Assembly: GCF_024648825.1 (NCBI RefSeq) | Contig: NZ_JANBBE010000007.1 | Location: 372,001-436,000, forward strand | Length of the DNA: 64,000 bases | Source of the DNA: Lentzea californiensis | Lineage (GTDB): Bacteria > Actinomycetota > Actinomycetes > Mycobacteriales > Pseudonocardiaceae | Direction: 5' to 3' | Part shown: piece by piece, positions 49,814-59,388 of the stretch | Layout of the letters: each line of letters begins with the position of its first letter | Numbering within the stretch: the stretch's first letter is position 1 | Notes under the pieces: model-generated | Databases searched by the model: none | What the model saw: the letters and a program-made list of their open reading frames with translations, nothing else | What the model was told of the DNA's origin: nothing | Made by a program: the position numbers and the translations under genes

Positions 49814-51418
49814 GTGGAAGACGATCTGATGGCCTGGGCGCCCGCGCGGGACGCCGCGCAGGCGCCTGAGATCGCGTTGCCCGGTTTCAGCGCCTTCCGC
49901 GTGATCGCGCAGGGCGGCGAGGGCACGATCCACCGCGCCCGCCAGGACGGCCTGGGCAGGGACGTCGCGGTCAAGGTGCTGCAGGTGACGGACCCGGCCA
50001 CGGTCGCGCGCTTCCGCCGCGAACTGGCGATCACCGTCGAACTGGGCCGCCAGCACCCGCACATCGTCACGGTGCTCGACACGGGCACGCTGCCGGACGG
50101 CCGCCCGTGCATCGTCATGGAGTTCTACGAACGAGGCTCGCTGCACGACCGTTTGCGCGCCATGGGCCCGCTGCCCGTGCAGGACGTGGTGGCGGCGGGC
50201 ATCGCGGTGGCGGACGCGCTGGCGTTCGCGCACGGCCAGGGCATCCTGCACCGGGACGTGAAACCGCAGAACGTCCTGGTGCTCCCGACCTCGTACGTGC
50301 TGGCCGACTTCGGCATCGCCCGCGGCGCCGACGCGGGGCATTCCGCGTCACTGCAGATGGTCAGCTACCGGCACGCCGCCCCGCAGATGCTGGAGGGCGC
50401 CACCCCGTCGTTCGCCGACGACGTCTGGTCGCTCGGCTCGACGCTGTTCACGCTACTCGAGGGCAAGCCGCCGTTCGCCTCGGACAACCCGGACGAGGAC
50501 ACGCTGCTGTCCTACGTCGGCCGCGTCAGCAACGGTGAACCCCGGCCACTCACCCGGTTCGACGTGCCGGCGTGGCTGGTCGCCGTGATCGGCCGCTGCC
50601 TGCGCAAGGACAGGGCGGAGCGCTTCGGTTCGGCACTGGAGTTGCGCGACGCGCTGATGGCGGCGAACTCCGGCACCGCGCTGTCCACTGTGGACCCGGA
50701 CGCGACGGCGATGCTGGGCGAACGCCCCGACTTCTACCCGGAGGGCCCGACCGAGGCGCCCGGTTTCGGTCCTCGCGGGTTCAAGCCCGAACCGGAACCA
50801 GAACCGGAACCCGAGCCCGAGCGCGACGACTCGTGGCAGGGCAGGCTCGAAGACCTGACGTACCGGCAGCACGACCTGGTCCCGCCACCGCCTCCGCGGC
50901 CTGTTCCGGTCGCGGTGCTGCCGAGCGTGGAACTTCCTCCGGTCGAACCGATGACGGCACCGGTCCGCAAGAGCAAGCGCGGCGGTGTGCTCGCGTTGCT
51001 GGCCGTGATCGCGGTGACGGGCGGCCTGGCCGCGGGCATCTTCCTCAACCGGGACGGCGGCGGTCAGCAGGCTCAACCACCCGTGACGACAACGACACCG
51101 CCCGTGCCGACTTCGGACTCCGCGGACGCGGGACCGTCGCCGAACACCGACCCGAAGTTCGTCCCGGTCCTCAAGCGCGCCGAGTACCGCGGCAAGGCGA
51201 TCGAGCTGGAGTGGACCGATCCGAGCGACGGCCAGGCCCAGTTCGTGGTGGTGGACGTGACCGGCGCCAAACCGTACGCGGTGATCACGGTGACCGGTGG
51301 AGGCACCGAGCACGTCATCGAGGACGGTGGTGGCGACCGGCGTTGCTTCCAGATCGCGGCCCTCGGCTCCCACGGCGAACGCGGCAGCTCCGCAAAGGTC
51401 TGTGCCAACAGGAACTAG
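49814..51418 (+). CDS. Ser/Thr protein kinase with extracellular C-terminus
   Basis: 534 residues from GTG 49814 (AGGA 8 nt upstream). Kinase domain about 30-290: Lys54 (VAVKVLQ), Asp148 (HRDVKPQN), Asp165 (DFGIA). An acidic EPEPEPEP linker and Pro-rich stretch follow. One TM (VLALLAVIAVTGGLAAGIF, about 395-415) leads to an extracellular beta-rich domain (about 440-534, Fn3-like). No PASTA. Convergent with the Fn3-MoxR-DUF58-transglutaminase operon, as in PFNA-type loci. A 61-bp perfect-arm hairpin spans its stop. Confidence 0.93.
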   Translation: MEDDLMAWAPARDAAQAPEIALPGFSAFRVIAQGGEGTIHRARQDGLGRDVAVKVLQVTDPATVARFRRELAITVELGRQHPHIVTVLDTGTLPDGRPCIVMEFYERGSLHDRLRAMGPLPVQDVVAAGIAVADALAFAHGQGILHRDVKPQNVLVLPTSYVLADFGIARGADAGHSASLQMVSYRHAAPQMLEGATPSFADDVWSLGSTLFTLLEGKPPFASDNPDEDTLLSYVGRVSNGEPRPLTRFDVPAWLVAVIGRCLRKDRAERFGSALELRDALMAANSGTALSTVDPDATAMLGERPDFYPEGPTEAPGFGPRGFKPEPEPEPEPEPERDDSWQGRLEDLTYRQHDLVPPPPPRPVPVAVLPSVELPPVEPMTAPVRKSKRGGVLALLAVIAVTGGLAAGIFLNRDGGGQQAQPPVTTTTPPVPTSDSADAGPSPNTDPKFVPVLKRAEYRGKAIELEWTDPSDGQAQFVVVDVTGAKPYAVITVTGGGTEHVIEDGGGDRRCFQIAALGSHGERGSSAKVCANRN

Positions 51419-51471
51419 TGGTGCGGCCCGGACGTTGCCGAGCGAATGGGCCGGGTCGCACCACTAGTTCC
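51411..51471. terminator. Long inverted repeat over the kinase stop, probable terminator
   Basis: 21-nt arms 51411-51431 and 51451-51471 starting GGAACTAGTGGTGCG, one G.U pair, spacer 19. It includes the TAG stop (51416-51418). Called terminator; a tiny MITE-like repeat is less likely because no duplication flanks it. Confidence 0.55.
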
Positions 51472-51516
51472 GGACGGATGTTGTTGCGGGCGCACGAACT
51501 GGCGTACGGTCCCCCG

Positions 51517-52038
51517 GTGCAGAGCGCTCGTTATGCCGGCCCACCGATGTTCGCTCGTGGACGAAAGCGCCGGACACTCGTGGTATGGGCGGCCGTTCCG
51601 CTCGTCGTCGGCATCGGCATCGGGATGCTGATCGGCGGCAACCTGCAGTCGAAGTCCCCTCAGAACACCGGTGACACCATCCCGTCGCCCGCTGTGCCCG
51701 ATCAGCTCGAATACACGGACATGCCGTGCGATCCGGGCTCGTCCGTCCTCGTGCTGCACTCGCTGGAGGGCGCGATGGCGCAGTCGGAGGTCAGGGTGCT
51801 GCTGGACTACGAGACGATGTGGGTGCGGCACCGTGAGAGCGCGAACCCCGCTCTGCGCGGCCAAACCGCGCTGCTGAGCAGACGCGACGACGTGTGCCCG
51901 GTCATCGTTCCGGAGGACTCGCGGTTCACGCAGTTCATCTGGCTCGGCCCGTTCCCCTCGGACACGGCGCCCGCGCTGTGCGAGGCGCTGTTCAAGGTGA
52001 CCGGGAAGAACTGCATCCCCGCACAGGTGGTCCGCTGA
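51517..52038 (+). CDS. Single-TM hypothetical protein
   Basis: 173 residues from GTG 51517 (alternatives ATG 51478 and ATG 51547; no clear ribosome-binding site). N-terminal TM (TLVVWAAVPLVVGIGIGML), then a region with LVLHSLEGAMAQSEVRVLLD and four Cys (MPCDP, DDVCPV, ALCEAL, KNCIP) outside the membrane. Function unknown; it stands between kinase and transglutaminase genes. Confidence 0.65.
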   Translation: MQSARYAGPPMFARGRKRRTLVVWAAVPLVVGIGIGMLIGGNLQSKSPQNTGDTIPSPAVPDQLEYTDMPCDPGSSVLVLHSLEGAMAQSEVRVLLDYETMWVRHRESANPALRGQTALLSRRDDVCPVIVPEDSRFTQFIWLGPFPSDTAPALCEALFKVTGKNCIPAQVVR

Positions 52039-52042
52039 TCCG

Positions 52043-54055
52043 TCAGCGCCGGAACAACGGCCGCGGGTCGATCGCCCACACGACCTTGCGCCACCAGGAA
52101 GCCTTGCGCCGCACCGCTTTCTTCACCTGCCGGGCCAGCCGCCAGCTGTTCTCCTGCTGGACCGGCGACGGTGCGAACGCGGCCTGGTCGACCAGGACCG
52201 CCAGCCGTGCGCCCGCTTCGCCCCACTCGCCCCCGACGTCCGGCACGGTGCGGCTCGGCTTCGGCCGCAGCCCGGCGAGTTGCAACGAGTCGAGCACCTC
52301 GTTCCACGCTCCCACCGGGCCGGCCGCACGCAGCCTGACACGACGCGAAGTGCGTGCCACGAACAGCGCGGCGAGCACCAGCAACGGTGTGAACGCCCAG
52401 AACGGGAACCCCTTCGGCGCCTGCGGCGCGGCGGCCCGGTCGTCGCGGACCGCGGTCGGCTGCACCAGCGGCGGCACCGACGCGAGCGAGGTCGGCGCCG
52501 GCTTCGCGGTGGTCGACGCGAGCCGGTTCAGCACCTCGCGCTTCGAGGCGGCGCTCGGCCCGCTTCCGTTGCCGGACACGGGATCGAACGCGACCCAGCC
52601 CCACCCGCTGAAGTAGACCTCCGGCCACGCGGTGGCGTCCGCGGCCCGCACGATGCGCTCACCGTTCTGCTCCGGCACCGGCTGGAACCCGACCACGACC
52701 CGCGTCGGCAACCCGACCGAGCGCGCGAGCACCGCGTACGCCGAAGCAAACTGCTCCGCCGTCCCCGCCCCCGCACCGGACTCGCCCGCCGCGCCGAACA
52801 GGAACGTCTCCAGCCGCGCGTAGGACGAGCCGACCGGCGCTTCCGCGTCCGGCCTGCGGTTGAGCCGCACGACCTGTTCCAGCGCCACGGCCTTCTCGTA
52901 CGGCGTGCGCGCGTTCTGCGTCGCCTGCCGCGCGTACTCGGCCAGCGTGAACGGCAACCGCGGCAACGCCGTGTACTTCGTCGCGGCGGCGGGGACCTGG
53001 GCCTCGGCGAGATCCGTGTCGGCCGGGGTCTCGACGACGCCGCGCACCGTGTAGCTCAGCCCGGCCTTCAGCCCTTCGGCCACGACCAGCGAGCCGGTGT
53101 CCGGATCGACCATGGCGTCGCTCAGCGACACCGCCTGCGGCTTGCCGACGCCCGGCAGCCACTCCCCCTGCAGCCCGGTGATCCGCAGGTCGACGCTGGC
53201 GTCCTGGAACTTCCCGCCGGTCGGCAGGTCCGGCGCGTCGACCACGCCCAGCGGCCCGTACGTCGAGGCCGCCTCCCACGACGCGCCCGAGTACCGGCTC
53301 AGCGTCACCAGCCGCACCGGCACCTCGGGACCGCGCATCCGGAACAGCTCCGCGTCCCCCTGCGCCGCCCACGAGGCGAGCTGCGGCAGCGGGTTCGAGA
53401 TGGCGATGTCGGTGATCGGCGGCGTGACGAGCTTGCGCGGCTCGAAACCGTTGGAAGGCAACACGAAAGCGAGCAACGTGAGTGTGGCCAGGGCCGTGGC
53501 GAGCACCGCCGGGGGCACCACGGGCCCGCGCCGGTCGATGATCAGCCAGCCCAGTGCCAGCACCACGACCAGCGTGAGTGCGACGAGGCCGTACCGGTCC
53601 GCGCGGCCGGTGGTGAGCAACGCCGCCGACACGTACAGGGTGGCCACGCCGAGCGCCGGCACGAACAACGCCGTGCCGCGCTTGGTCACCGAGAGCACCA
53701 TGCCGGTGGAGACGCCGATGATCAGCAGCAGGCCGGGCACGAGCAGTTCGGGTGTCGCGGGCGCGGGACGGGCCGCCGTGAGCAGCCTCGGCACGGTGTC
53801 GAGCAGCACCCACGTGGGATCGCGGTCCGGGGACGCGCCGCGGGCGAGGAAGAAGCCGCCCGTCAGCGCGAGCACCATGACCGCGAGGGCGGCGAGTCCA
53901 CCCGGGACGATCCGCTTCAGCGGCAGGGCGGCGAACCCGGCGAGCGCGGCCAGTCCGAAGTAGACGGTGGCGCCGTCCCAGGCCTGGGAGAGCTGGAGCG
54001 CGCCGACGAGCAGGACGGCGGTGACCCAGCCGTACTTCAGCAGGGAGCCGTTCAC
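52043..54055 (-). CDS. DUF3488 + transglutaminase-like membrane protein
   Basis: 670 residues from GTG 54055. About six N-terminal TMs (1-200), then an extracytoplasmic transglutaminase-like domain. The papain-like core is GAGTAEQFASAYAVLARSVGLPTRVVVGF with TAWPEVYFSGWGWVAFDPVSG (His replaced by TAWPEVYF pattern). In place of the usual catalytic Cys the core reads GAGTAEQF, so the Cys-His-Asp triad is not complete. One more TM lies near residue 570, then a cytosolic tail. In the family it pairs with DUF58 and MoxR genes (GTGA overlap). Confidence 0.85.
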   Translation of the reverse strand: MNGSLLKYGWVTAVLLVGALQLSQAWDGATVYFGLAALAGFAALPLKRIVPGGLAALAVMVLALTGGFFLARGASPDRDPTWVLLDTVPRLLTAARPAPATPELLVPGLLLIIGVSTGMVLSVTKRGTALFVPALGVATLYVSAALLTTGRADRYGLVALTLVVVLALGWLIIDRRGPVVPPAVLATALATLTLLAFVLPSNGFEPRKLVTPPITDIAISNPLPQLASWAAQGDAELFRMRGPEVPVRLVTLSRYSGASWEAASTYGPLGVVDAPDLPTGGKFQDASVDLRITGLQGEWLPGVGKPQAVSLSDAMVDPDTGSLVVAEGLKAGLSYTVRGVVETPADTDLAEAQVPAAATKYTALPRLPFTLAEYARQATQNARTPYEKAVALEQVVRLNRRPDAEAPVGSSYARLETFLFGAAGESGAGAGTAEQFASAYAVLARSVGLPTRVVVGFQPVPEQNGERIVRAADATAWPEVYFSGWGWVAFDPVSGNGSGPSAASKREVLNRLASTTAKPAPTSLASVPPLVQPTAVRDDRAAAPQAPKGFPFWAFTPLLVLAALFVARTSRRVRLRAAGPVGAWNEVLDSLQLAGLRPKPSRTVPDVGGEWGEAGARLAVLVDQAAFAPSPVQQENSWRLARQVKKAVRRKASWWRKVVWAIDPRPLFRR

Positions 54056-55158
54056 CGCGCCACCACCGCGTTCCACGAGTCGACCAGGTCCTCCGCCCGC
54101 GCCCCGCTGACCACCAGCACCGACCCGGCGGCCGTCACCGGCCGCTTCTCGTCCACCACCAGCACGACGCCGAACGCGGCGCGTCCCGCCTCCAGCACCA
54201 GTGCCGGCACCGAGGTCCCGCTGACCACGGCCACCACGTCGAGGTCGCGCACCGGCACGGTCGGCCGGCCGTCGACGTCCCGCAGCTCCAGGTCCGCCAG
54301 CGCCGACAGGATCGGCGCCGAGTCCTGCTGCTCCTCGATGTCGGTGCCGCCCGACGACGTCAGCAGCCGCACCGGGTGCCCCTGTTCCAGGGCCGCCGTG
54401 ACGAGCGACGCCGCCACCTCGACGGCCTCCTCGAAGCGTTGTTCCTCCGCGTAGGAGGACGCGCTGTCGTCCAGCAGCACGGCCAGGTGCGGCCGGGCCG
54501 GGTCGGCGTCCTCGCGGATCATGAGCGTGCCGGTGCGCGCGGACGTCGCCCAGTGCAGGCGCCTCAGGTCGTCACCGGGCACGTACTCCCGCAGCCCCAC
54601 CAGGTCGGTGCCGCCGCGCTCGACGCGTTCGTCGGCGCCGACCTGGCCCCGGCGGGCACCGGAGGGCAGACCGCGGACCGGCAGCACGCGCGGGACCACC
54701 CGCACCTGGACGACCTCGCCCAGCACGGTGCGCGCCTGCGCCAGACCAGCCAAACCCTTGCGGCGCAACGTCAACGGCCCCACGTCGAACACACCGCGGC
54801 GTTCGGTCGGGATCACGTAGTCGACGGCCTCGACCGCGCCGGGTGCCAGCAACGGCACGCCGACGTCCATCGGCGAGCCCGCGACCACGTCGACGGCGTC
54901 CAGCGCCACCGGCCAGCGCCCGGTGGACGACAGCTCCAGCCTGCCGCCGCACCGCGCCAGCCGGGGCACCGTGCGCGGGCGGACCGTGCGCGAGACCGAC
55001 AGCGGCGACGCGACCAGCACGGAGACGATCGAGGCGACGACCAGCGCGGTCAGCGCCAGTCCGAACGCCGCCATGCCCGCGTACCGCCACCCCAGACCGA
55101 CACCGAGCATCAGCAGGCCCAGCACCGCGGTTCCGGTGCCGCGCACGGTGAGTCTCAT
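54052..55158 (-). CDS. DUF58-domain membrane protein
   Basis: 368 residues. Two close N-terminal TMs (VLGLLMLGVGLGWRYAGMAA, FGLALTALVVASIVSVLVA), then the DUF58 signature VGLREYVPGDDLRRLHWATSARTGTLMIRE and a vWA-like end with LAVLLDDSAS. ATG 55158 overlaps the MoxR stop and its own stop overlaps the transglutaminase GTG. Partners with MoxR ATPases. Confidence 0.93.
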   Translation of the reverse strand: MRLTVRGTGTAVLGLLMLGVGLGWRYAGMAAFGLALTALVVASIVSVLVASPLSVSRTVRPRTVPRLARCGGRLELSSTGRWPVALDAVDVVAGSPMDVGVPLLAPGAVEAVDYVIPTERRGVFDVGPLTLRRKGLAGLAQARTVLGEVVQVRVVPRVLPVRGLPSGARRGQVGADERVERGGTDLVGLREYVPGDDLRRLHWATSARTGTLMIREDADPARPHLAVLLDDSASSYAEEQRFEEAVEVAASLVTAALEQGHPVRLLTSSGGTDIEEQQDSAPILSALADLELRDVDGRPTVPVRDLDVVAVVSGTSVPALVLEAGRAAFGVVLVVDEKRPVTAAGSVLVVSGARAEDLVDSWNAVVAR

Positions 55159-56120
55159 TGCGTCGCGGGCTTGGGCACGGCCACGCGCGAGAGCACGTCG
55201 GCCAGCACCTCGGACGTCGTGACGCCCGACAAGACGCTCTCGCGCGTCAGCACCAGCCGGTGTGCGAGCACCGGGTCCGCGATGTCCTGCACGTCCTGCG
55301 GCACCACGAAGTGCCGCCCCTTCGACGCCGCGTACACCTGTGCGCAGCGCACGAGCGTCCGCAGGCCACGCGTCGAGGTGCCGAGCCGCAGCCGTTCGTC
55401 GGTGCGGGTACCCGTGCCCAGCTCCGAGATGTACTGCAGGATCGGGTCGGCGACGTGCAGCAGCTGCAGCCGTCCGCTGAACGCGCTGATCTCCCGCGGC
55501 GACGACACCGTGCGCACGTCGGCGATCCGGCCCGCGCCGCTGCCGGGACGCAACACGTCCAGCTCGTCCTCCACCGACGGGTAGCCGATGGAGGTGCGCA
55601 GCATGAAGCGGTCGAGCTGCGCCTCGGGCAGCCGGTACGTGCCGTCGAGGTCGATCGGGTTCTGCGTGGCCACCACGAGGAACGGGTCGGGCACCGCGTG
55701 CCCGACGCCGTCGATCGTGACGGTCCGCTCCTCCATGACCTCGAGCAGCGCGGACTGCGTCTTGGCCGCCGCGCGGTTGATCTCGTCGGCCAGCACGATG
55801 TTCGCGAACACGGGACCGGGCCGGAACCGGATCTGGCCCGTCTGCGGGTCGTAGACCGAGGTGCCCGTGACGTCGGACGGCAGCAGGTCGGGCGTGAACT
55901 GCACGCGCCGCGACACCCCGCCCAGCGCGCCCGCGACGGCACGCGCCAGCGTCGTCTTCCCCGTGCCGGGCACGTCCTCGAGCAGCACGTGACCACCCGC
56001 GAACATAGCCACCAGCACGAGGTCGACGACGTCGCGCTTGCCGCGCACGGCGCTCTCGACCGCGTCCGCGAGGCGCGTGTGCAGGTCGCGGAAGGCCGAG
56101 ACCTCACCGGTGTCGATCAC
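55155..56120 (-). CDS. MoxR-family AAA+ ATPase
   Basis: 321 residues from GTG 56120. Walker A EDVPGTGKTTLARAVAG, Walker B IVLADEINRA, sensor VATQNPIDLDGTYRLPEAQLDRF, arginine-rich C-terminal helical domain. MoxR proteins act as chaperone-like ATPases with vWA/DUF58 partners. GTG overlaps the TGA of the Fn3 gene (GTGA). Confidence 0.95.
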   Translation of the reverse strand: MIDTGEVSAFRDLHTRLADAVESAVRGKRDVVDLVLVAMFAGGHVLLEDVPGTGKTTLARAVAGALGGVSRRVQFTPDLLPSDVTGTSVYDPQTGQIRFRPGPVFANIVLADEINRAAAKTQSALLEVMEERTVTIDGVGHAVPDPFLVVATQNPIDLDGTYRLPEAQLDRFMLRTSIGYPSVEDELDVLRPGSGAGRIADVRTVSSPREISAFSGRLQLLHVADPILQYISELGTGTRTDERLRLGTSTRGLRTLVRCAQVYAASKGRHFVVPQDVQDIADPVLAHRLVLTRESVLSGVTTSEVLADVLSRVAVPKPATQ

Positions 56121-58279
56121 TTTTCCTCTTCTCCACGACGCACACCGATGCGCAGCAGGAACGCGCACGCCAGCAGACCCAGTCCGCCCGCGCCCATCGG
56201 CGCGGTCTCCACTCCGGCAGGAGCCATCCGCGGGATGCAGTTCGGCTTGCCCGCGCACTCGTCGTAGGTGAAGGTCGTGTTCTTCTGCGCCGAGTCGACC
56301 TGGCCTGCTCCGGAGGCGGCGAAGGCCCGCACCACGATCGCGTTGCTGCCCTCGTCCACGTCGATGGACGCCGACGTCGCGCTGCACGGGATTCCGACCG
56401 AGTACCCGTACGTCTTGTTCACGACCTCGCAGCGGCCGTTGTGGCTCGCCCAGTCGGCGGGCGGCGCCAGGGTGACCCGGCGGGTCGGGTTCGTGCGCAG
56501 ACCCGAGATCGACGAGATCACCACGGCACCCGCGCTCGGCAGCGAGGGCGGCGGCGGCGGTGGAGGAGGCGGCGGGGGCGGAGGTGTGGTCGTCGTCGTG
56601 ACCGGCGGAGGAGGAGGCGGCGGCGGAGGCGTGGTGGTCGTGGTCGGCGGCGGATTGTTGGGCGGCGGGTTGTTCGGGGGCGGCGGTACCACCGTGAACG
56701 CGGCCATGCCCGCGGCACCGGCCGTCGACGCCGTCGAGGCGCGCACCGTCACGTCGAGCCTTCCGCTCGTGCAGAACGTGGAACCCGCGCACGGCACCGA
56801 GAGATCGGTGGAGGTACCGGCCGACTGCGCCGACACCGAGCCACCGCTGAACGAACCGGAGCCCGCGACGGTGTAACCCACGACCGGATCGGCCGACGCG
56901 GCCGCGGTCCAGCTCACCGTCACGACGAGAGCCGACGTACTGCGCGACTTCTCCCGCACCGTCACCCCGGCGGGTGCGGCCGGAGCCGTGCCGCCGGTGG
57001 AGGGCGGCGCGGAAGGAGTCGTCGGGGGCGGGGAGACCTCGGTCGTCGGCCCGTTCCCGTTGCCGTTGTTGCGCGGCGGCTTCTGCGGCTCGTTCGGGTT
57101 CGGCGGCGGGGGCGGCGGCACGGACGGCGGCGGCGAGCGGTCCGGGTCCTTCACCGGGAGTTCGGGGCTGCGGATCGTCAGCGAGCGCGTCGCGCCGTCC
57201 GCGTCGACCAGGACGCCGGTGGACGAGCCCGGCACGTTCACGAACAACCGGCCGTCGTCGAACACGAGCTCGGGGTCGGCGCCACCGGACGTGCGGACGT
57301 CGTCGCCACCGCGGCTGCCACCCCGGTCGAGGATGATGACCTTGCCGGAGCCCTTGCAGGGCACGTAGACCTTGTCGCGGAACACCGCGGGCCGCCCCGG
57401 CTTCGGGCAGCCCATCGCACCGACGTCGACGCGCAGGACGTCACGGCCGACGACCAGCACGACGACCGAGGACGAGGGCACCGACGCGGGCACCAGGTCG
57501 GTCGGCGAGGACTGCGCGGCGATCACCTCGGCGTCGGAGCGGTCGGTCGACGAGTCGACGTCCTGCCCCGTGCCGTCGCGCACGACGACACCGCCGTCGA
57601 GACCGATGAGCGTGACGCCCTGGTCGTGCGGCACGAGGACGGTGCGGGGCCCGGCGCCGGTGACCTGGCGCTTCGAGCGCTCCTCGAACCGCTCCTCGTC
57701 GTCCGACCAGTCGAGCGACCGCAACGTGCCGCCGTGGTCGACCAGCCACAGCACGCCGCGCTCGTCCACGACGGCGTCGGCGAGGGGCTGACCGGCCTGC
57801 CAGGTCTGCCCGACGTCGGCCAGCGTGAGCGGGTCGGCGGTGTGCACGGTGCCGGTCGCGCGGTCGACGACGAACACCATCCCGTTCGCCACCAGCACCT
57901 TGCTCGCCGCACCGGGCGGCGCCTGCCGGCGGCCGGAGGCGAGCAGGGTGGCCAGGTCGATGACGGTGATCTCGCCGGTGCGCCGGTTCAGGACGATCAG
58001 CCGGCCGTCCTCCTGCGCGATCTCCAGCTGCGAGTCGGGGCCGCTGATCTGCAACCGCGTCTGCGGCTTGCCCGAACCGGGGTTGATCTGCACGACCTCA
58101 CCGCGCTGGTCGTCGCCGAGCCAGGTGAGCCCGTCCGACACCGCGACCGACGTGCGGGAGATGCCCTGCCCGAGCGCGGCGCCCGCGAGCACCAGAACAC
58201 CCAGCAGAGCCGCGACGAAACTCGCCGACTCCCGCCCTCCACCGGAGATAATGCGTCTGATCCGGTGCCACCAAGACAT
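56117..58279 (-). CDS. Membrane-anchored beta-propeller/Fn3, Pro-rich protein
   Basis: 720 residues. N-terminal TM (ASFVAALLGVLVLAGAALG, about 18-38), then propeller-like repeats (DGLTWLGDDQRGEVVQINP, DERGVLWLVDHGGTLRSLDW) to about residue 370. A Pro/Asn-rich linker, one Fn3 domain (VTVSWTAAASADPVVGYTVAG, about 445-535), two long Pro/Thr stretches, an Ig-like domain and a C-terminal TM with RRGEEEK tail complete it. The first gene of the MoxR operon. It is the Fn3 partner expected in a PFNA-type cluster, likely an extracellular sensor or scaffold. Confidence 0.85.
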   Translation of the reverse strand: MSWWHRIRRIISGGGRESASFVAALLGVLVLAGAALGQGISRTSVAVSDGLTWLGDDQRGEVVQINPGSGKPQTRLQISGPDSQLEIAQEDGRLIVLNRRTGEITVIDLATLLASGRRQAPPGAASKVLVANGMVFVVDRATGTVHTADPLTLADVGQTWQAGQPLADAVVDERGVLWLVDHGGTLRSLDWSDDEERFEERSKRQVTGAGPRTVLVPHDQGVTLIGLDGGVVVRDGTGQDVDSSTDRSDAEVIAAQSSPTDLVPASVPSSSVVVLVVGRDVLRVDVGAMGCPKPGRPAVFRDKVYVPCKGSGKVIILDRGGSRGGDDVRTSGGADPELVFDDGRLFVNVPGSSTGVLVDADGATRSLTIRSPELPVKDPDRSPPPSVPPPPPPNPNEPQKPPRNNGNGNGPTTEVSPPPTTPSAPPSTGGTAPAAPAGVTVREKSRSTSALVVTVSWTAAASADPVVGYTVAGSGSFSGGSVSAQSAGTSTDLSVPCAGSTFCTSGRLDVTVRASTASTAGAAGMAAFTVVPPPPNNPPPNNPPPTTTTTPPPPPPPPPVTTTTTPPPPPPPPPPPPPSLPSAGAVVISSISGLRTNPTRRVTLAPPADWASHNGRCEVVNKTYGYSVGIPCSATSASIDVDEGSNAIVVRAFAASGAGQVDSAQKNTTFTYDECAGKPNCIPRMAPAGVETAPMGAGGLGLLACAFLLRIGVRRGEEEK

Positions 58280-58467
58280 AACGCGCCCTCCCCTCGCCCG
58301 CCGGGCATGCTAACCCCCGGCTCTGACAACTTCGGGCGGCGCATGGTTCCCGGTTCGCCCGGTCAGCCGGCTGGCAGACATCAGGAACACTGATGGCGAG
58401 GCCTGACAGTTTCGAAAACCGAATGGCGTTCCCCCAACCCGACCAACGCGTAAGGCAGAGTGGACGC

Positions 58468-59112
58468 ATGGAGATCCCCGGCATGGGACTTGCCAAGCAG
58501 GCGCTCGACACCGCCCTCGGCACGACGGTGGCCGTCGCGGCCGTTCCGGCCCGCGTGCTGAGCCTGCTCGGCGAGGTCGAACAGCTCGTCCGCAAGGTCA
58601 ACGGCACGATCGACTCCGTCGACGGCATCGTCGCGAGGGCCGGCACGCTGGTGGACCGCACGGCCAACGTCGTGGCGGACGCGGAGAAGGCCGTCGACGA
58701 GGTCCGCGCGATCACGGCGAGCGCGAGCGACGTCGCCGAACGGGCCGGGCTGGTCGTCACGTCGGCCGGCCACACCGCGAACACGGCCAACGAGCTGATC
58801 GACATGTACGAGCCGCTCGCCAAGCAGGCCCAGCCGCTGGCGAAGCGGTTCGTGGACGAGCTCTCCCCGCACGAGGTCGAGGCCGCGATCAAGCTGGTCG
58901 ACGAGCTGCCGGTGCTGACGGAGCACCTGATCAGCGACATCCTGCCGATCCTCGCGACCCTGGACAAGGTCGGACCCGAGGTGCACCAGCTGCTCGAGGT
59001 CACGAGCGACATGCGCCAGGCGATCCTCGGCATCCCCGGCTTCTCGTTCATGCGCCGCCGCGGCGAGAAAAAAGAAGAGGAAGAAGGTGTGAAAGAGGAC
59101 GACAACGGGTAG
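58468..59112 (+). CDS. Coiled-coil, membrane-associated hypothetical protein
   Basis: 214 residues from ATG 58468. A hydrophobic patch near residue 12-32, then long heptad-like helices (VDGIVARAGTLVDRTANVVADAEKAV...), and a highly charged end RRRGEKKEEEEGVKEDDNG. Commonly annotated without function in actinomycetes. Followed by a two-TM protein after 9 nt. Confidence 0.75.
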   Translation: MEIPGMGLAKQALDTALGTTVAVAAVPARVLSLLGEVEQLVRKVNGTIDSVDGIVARAGTLVDRTANVVADAEKAVDEVRAITASASDVAERAGLVVTSAGHTANTANELIDMYEPLAKQAQPLAKRFVDELSPHEVEAAIKLVDELPVLTEHLISDILPILATLDKVGPEVHQLLEVTSDMRQAILGIPGFSFMRRRGEKKEEEEGVKEDDNG

Positions 59113-59121
59113 CCCACCCGA

Positions 59122-59388
59122 ATGACGACCGACTTTCACGAGGACCGGCTGACCTGGTGGCTCCTGACCAGCGTGTTCGGCCTGCTCGCCGCGATCAACG
59201 CCGCACTGGCCGTCACGGAGAGAACGACCTGGCCCTACGCGCTCGCGGCGTTGCTCCTCACCGCGAGCGCGTGGAGTGCCAGACAGGCCCTCAGGCCTTT
59301 CCCGTCGTCTGACGCGTCAGGTTCGACGGTGACCCGAACCGGAACGCCCGCACCCGATAGGTCGCGGTTTTCTCGTCTGGAAGTGTGA
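59122..59388 (+). CDS. Small two-TM membrane protein
   Basis: 88 residues; TMs WWLLTSVFGLLAAINAAL and WPYALAALLLTASAWSA. Start ATG 59122 9 nt after the previous stop. The 3' 98 nt overlap the convergent lipoprotein gene. Function unknown. Confidence 0.65.
   Translation: MTTDFHEDRLTWWLLTSVFGLLAAINAALAVTERTTWPYALAALLLTASAWSARQALRPFPSSDASGSTVTRTGTPAPDRSRFSRLEV

Noticed and set aside
50790-50825. Short periodic repeat in the kinase gene
   Set aside because: Codes the EPEPEP linker; not an independent repeat element.
51411-51471. Possible small MITE over the kinase stop
   Set aside because: No target duplication or copies seen here; terminator is the simpler reading.
56530-56660. Repetitive C/G tract that could look like a repeat array
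   Set aside because: It codes the Pro/Thr-rich linker of the Fn3 protein; not a CRISPR or tandem DNA repeat of its own.
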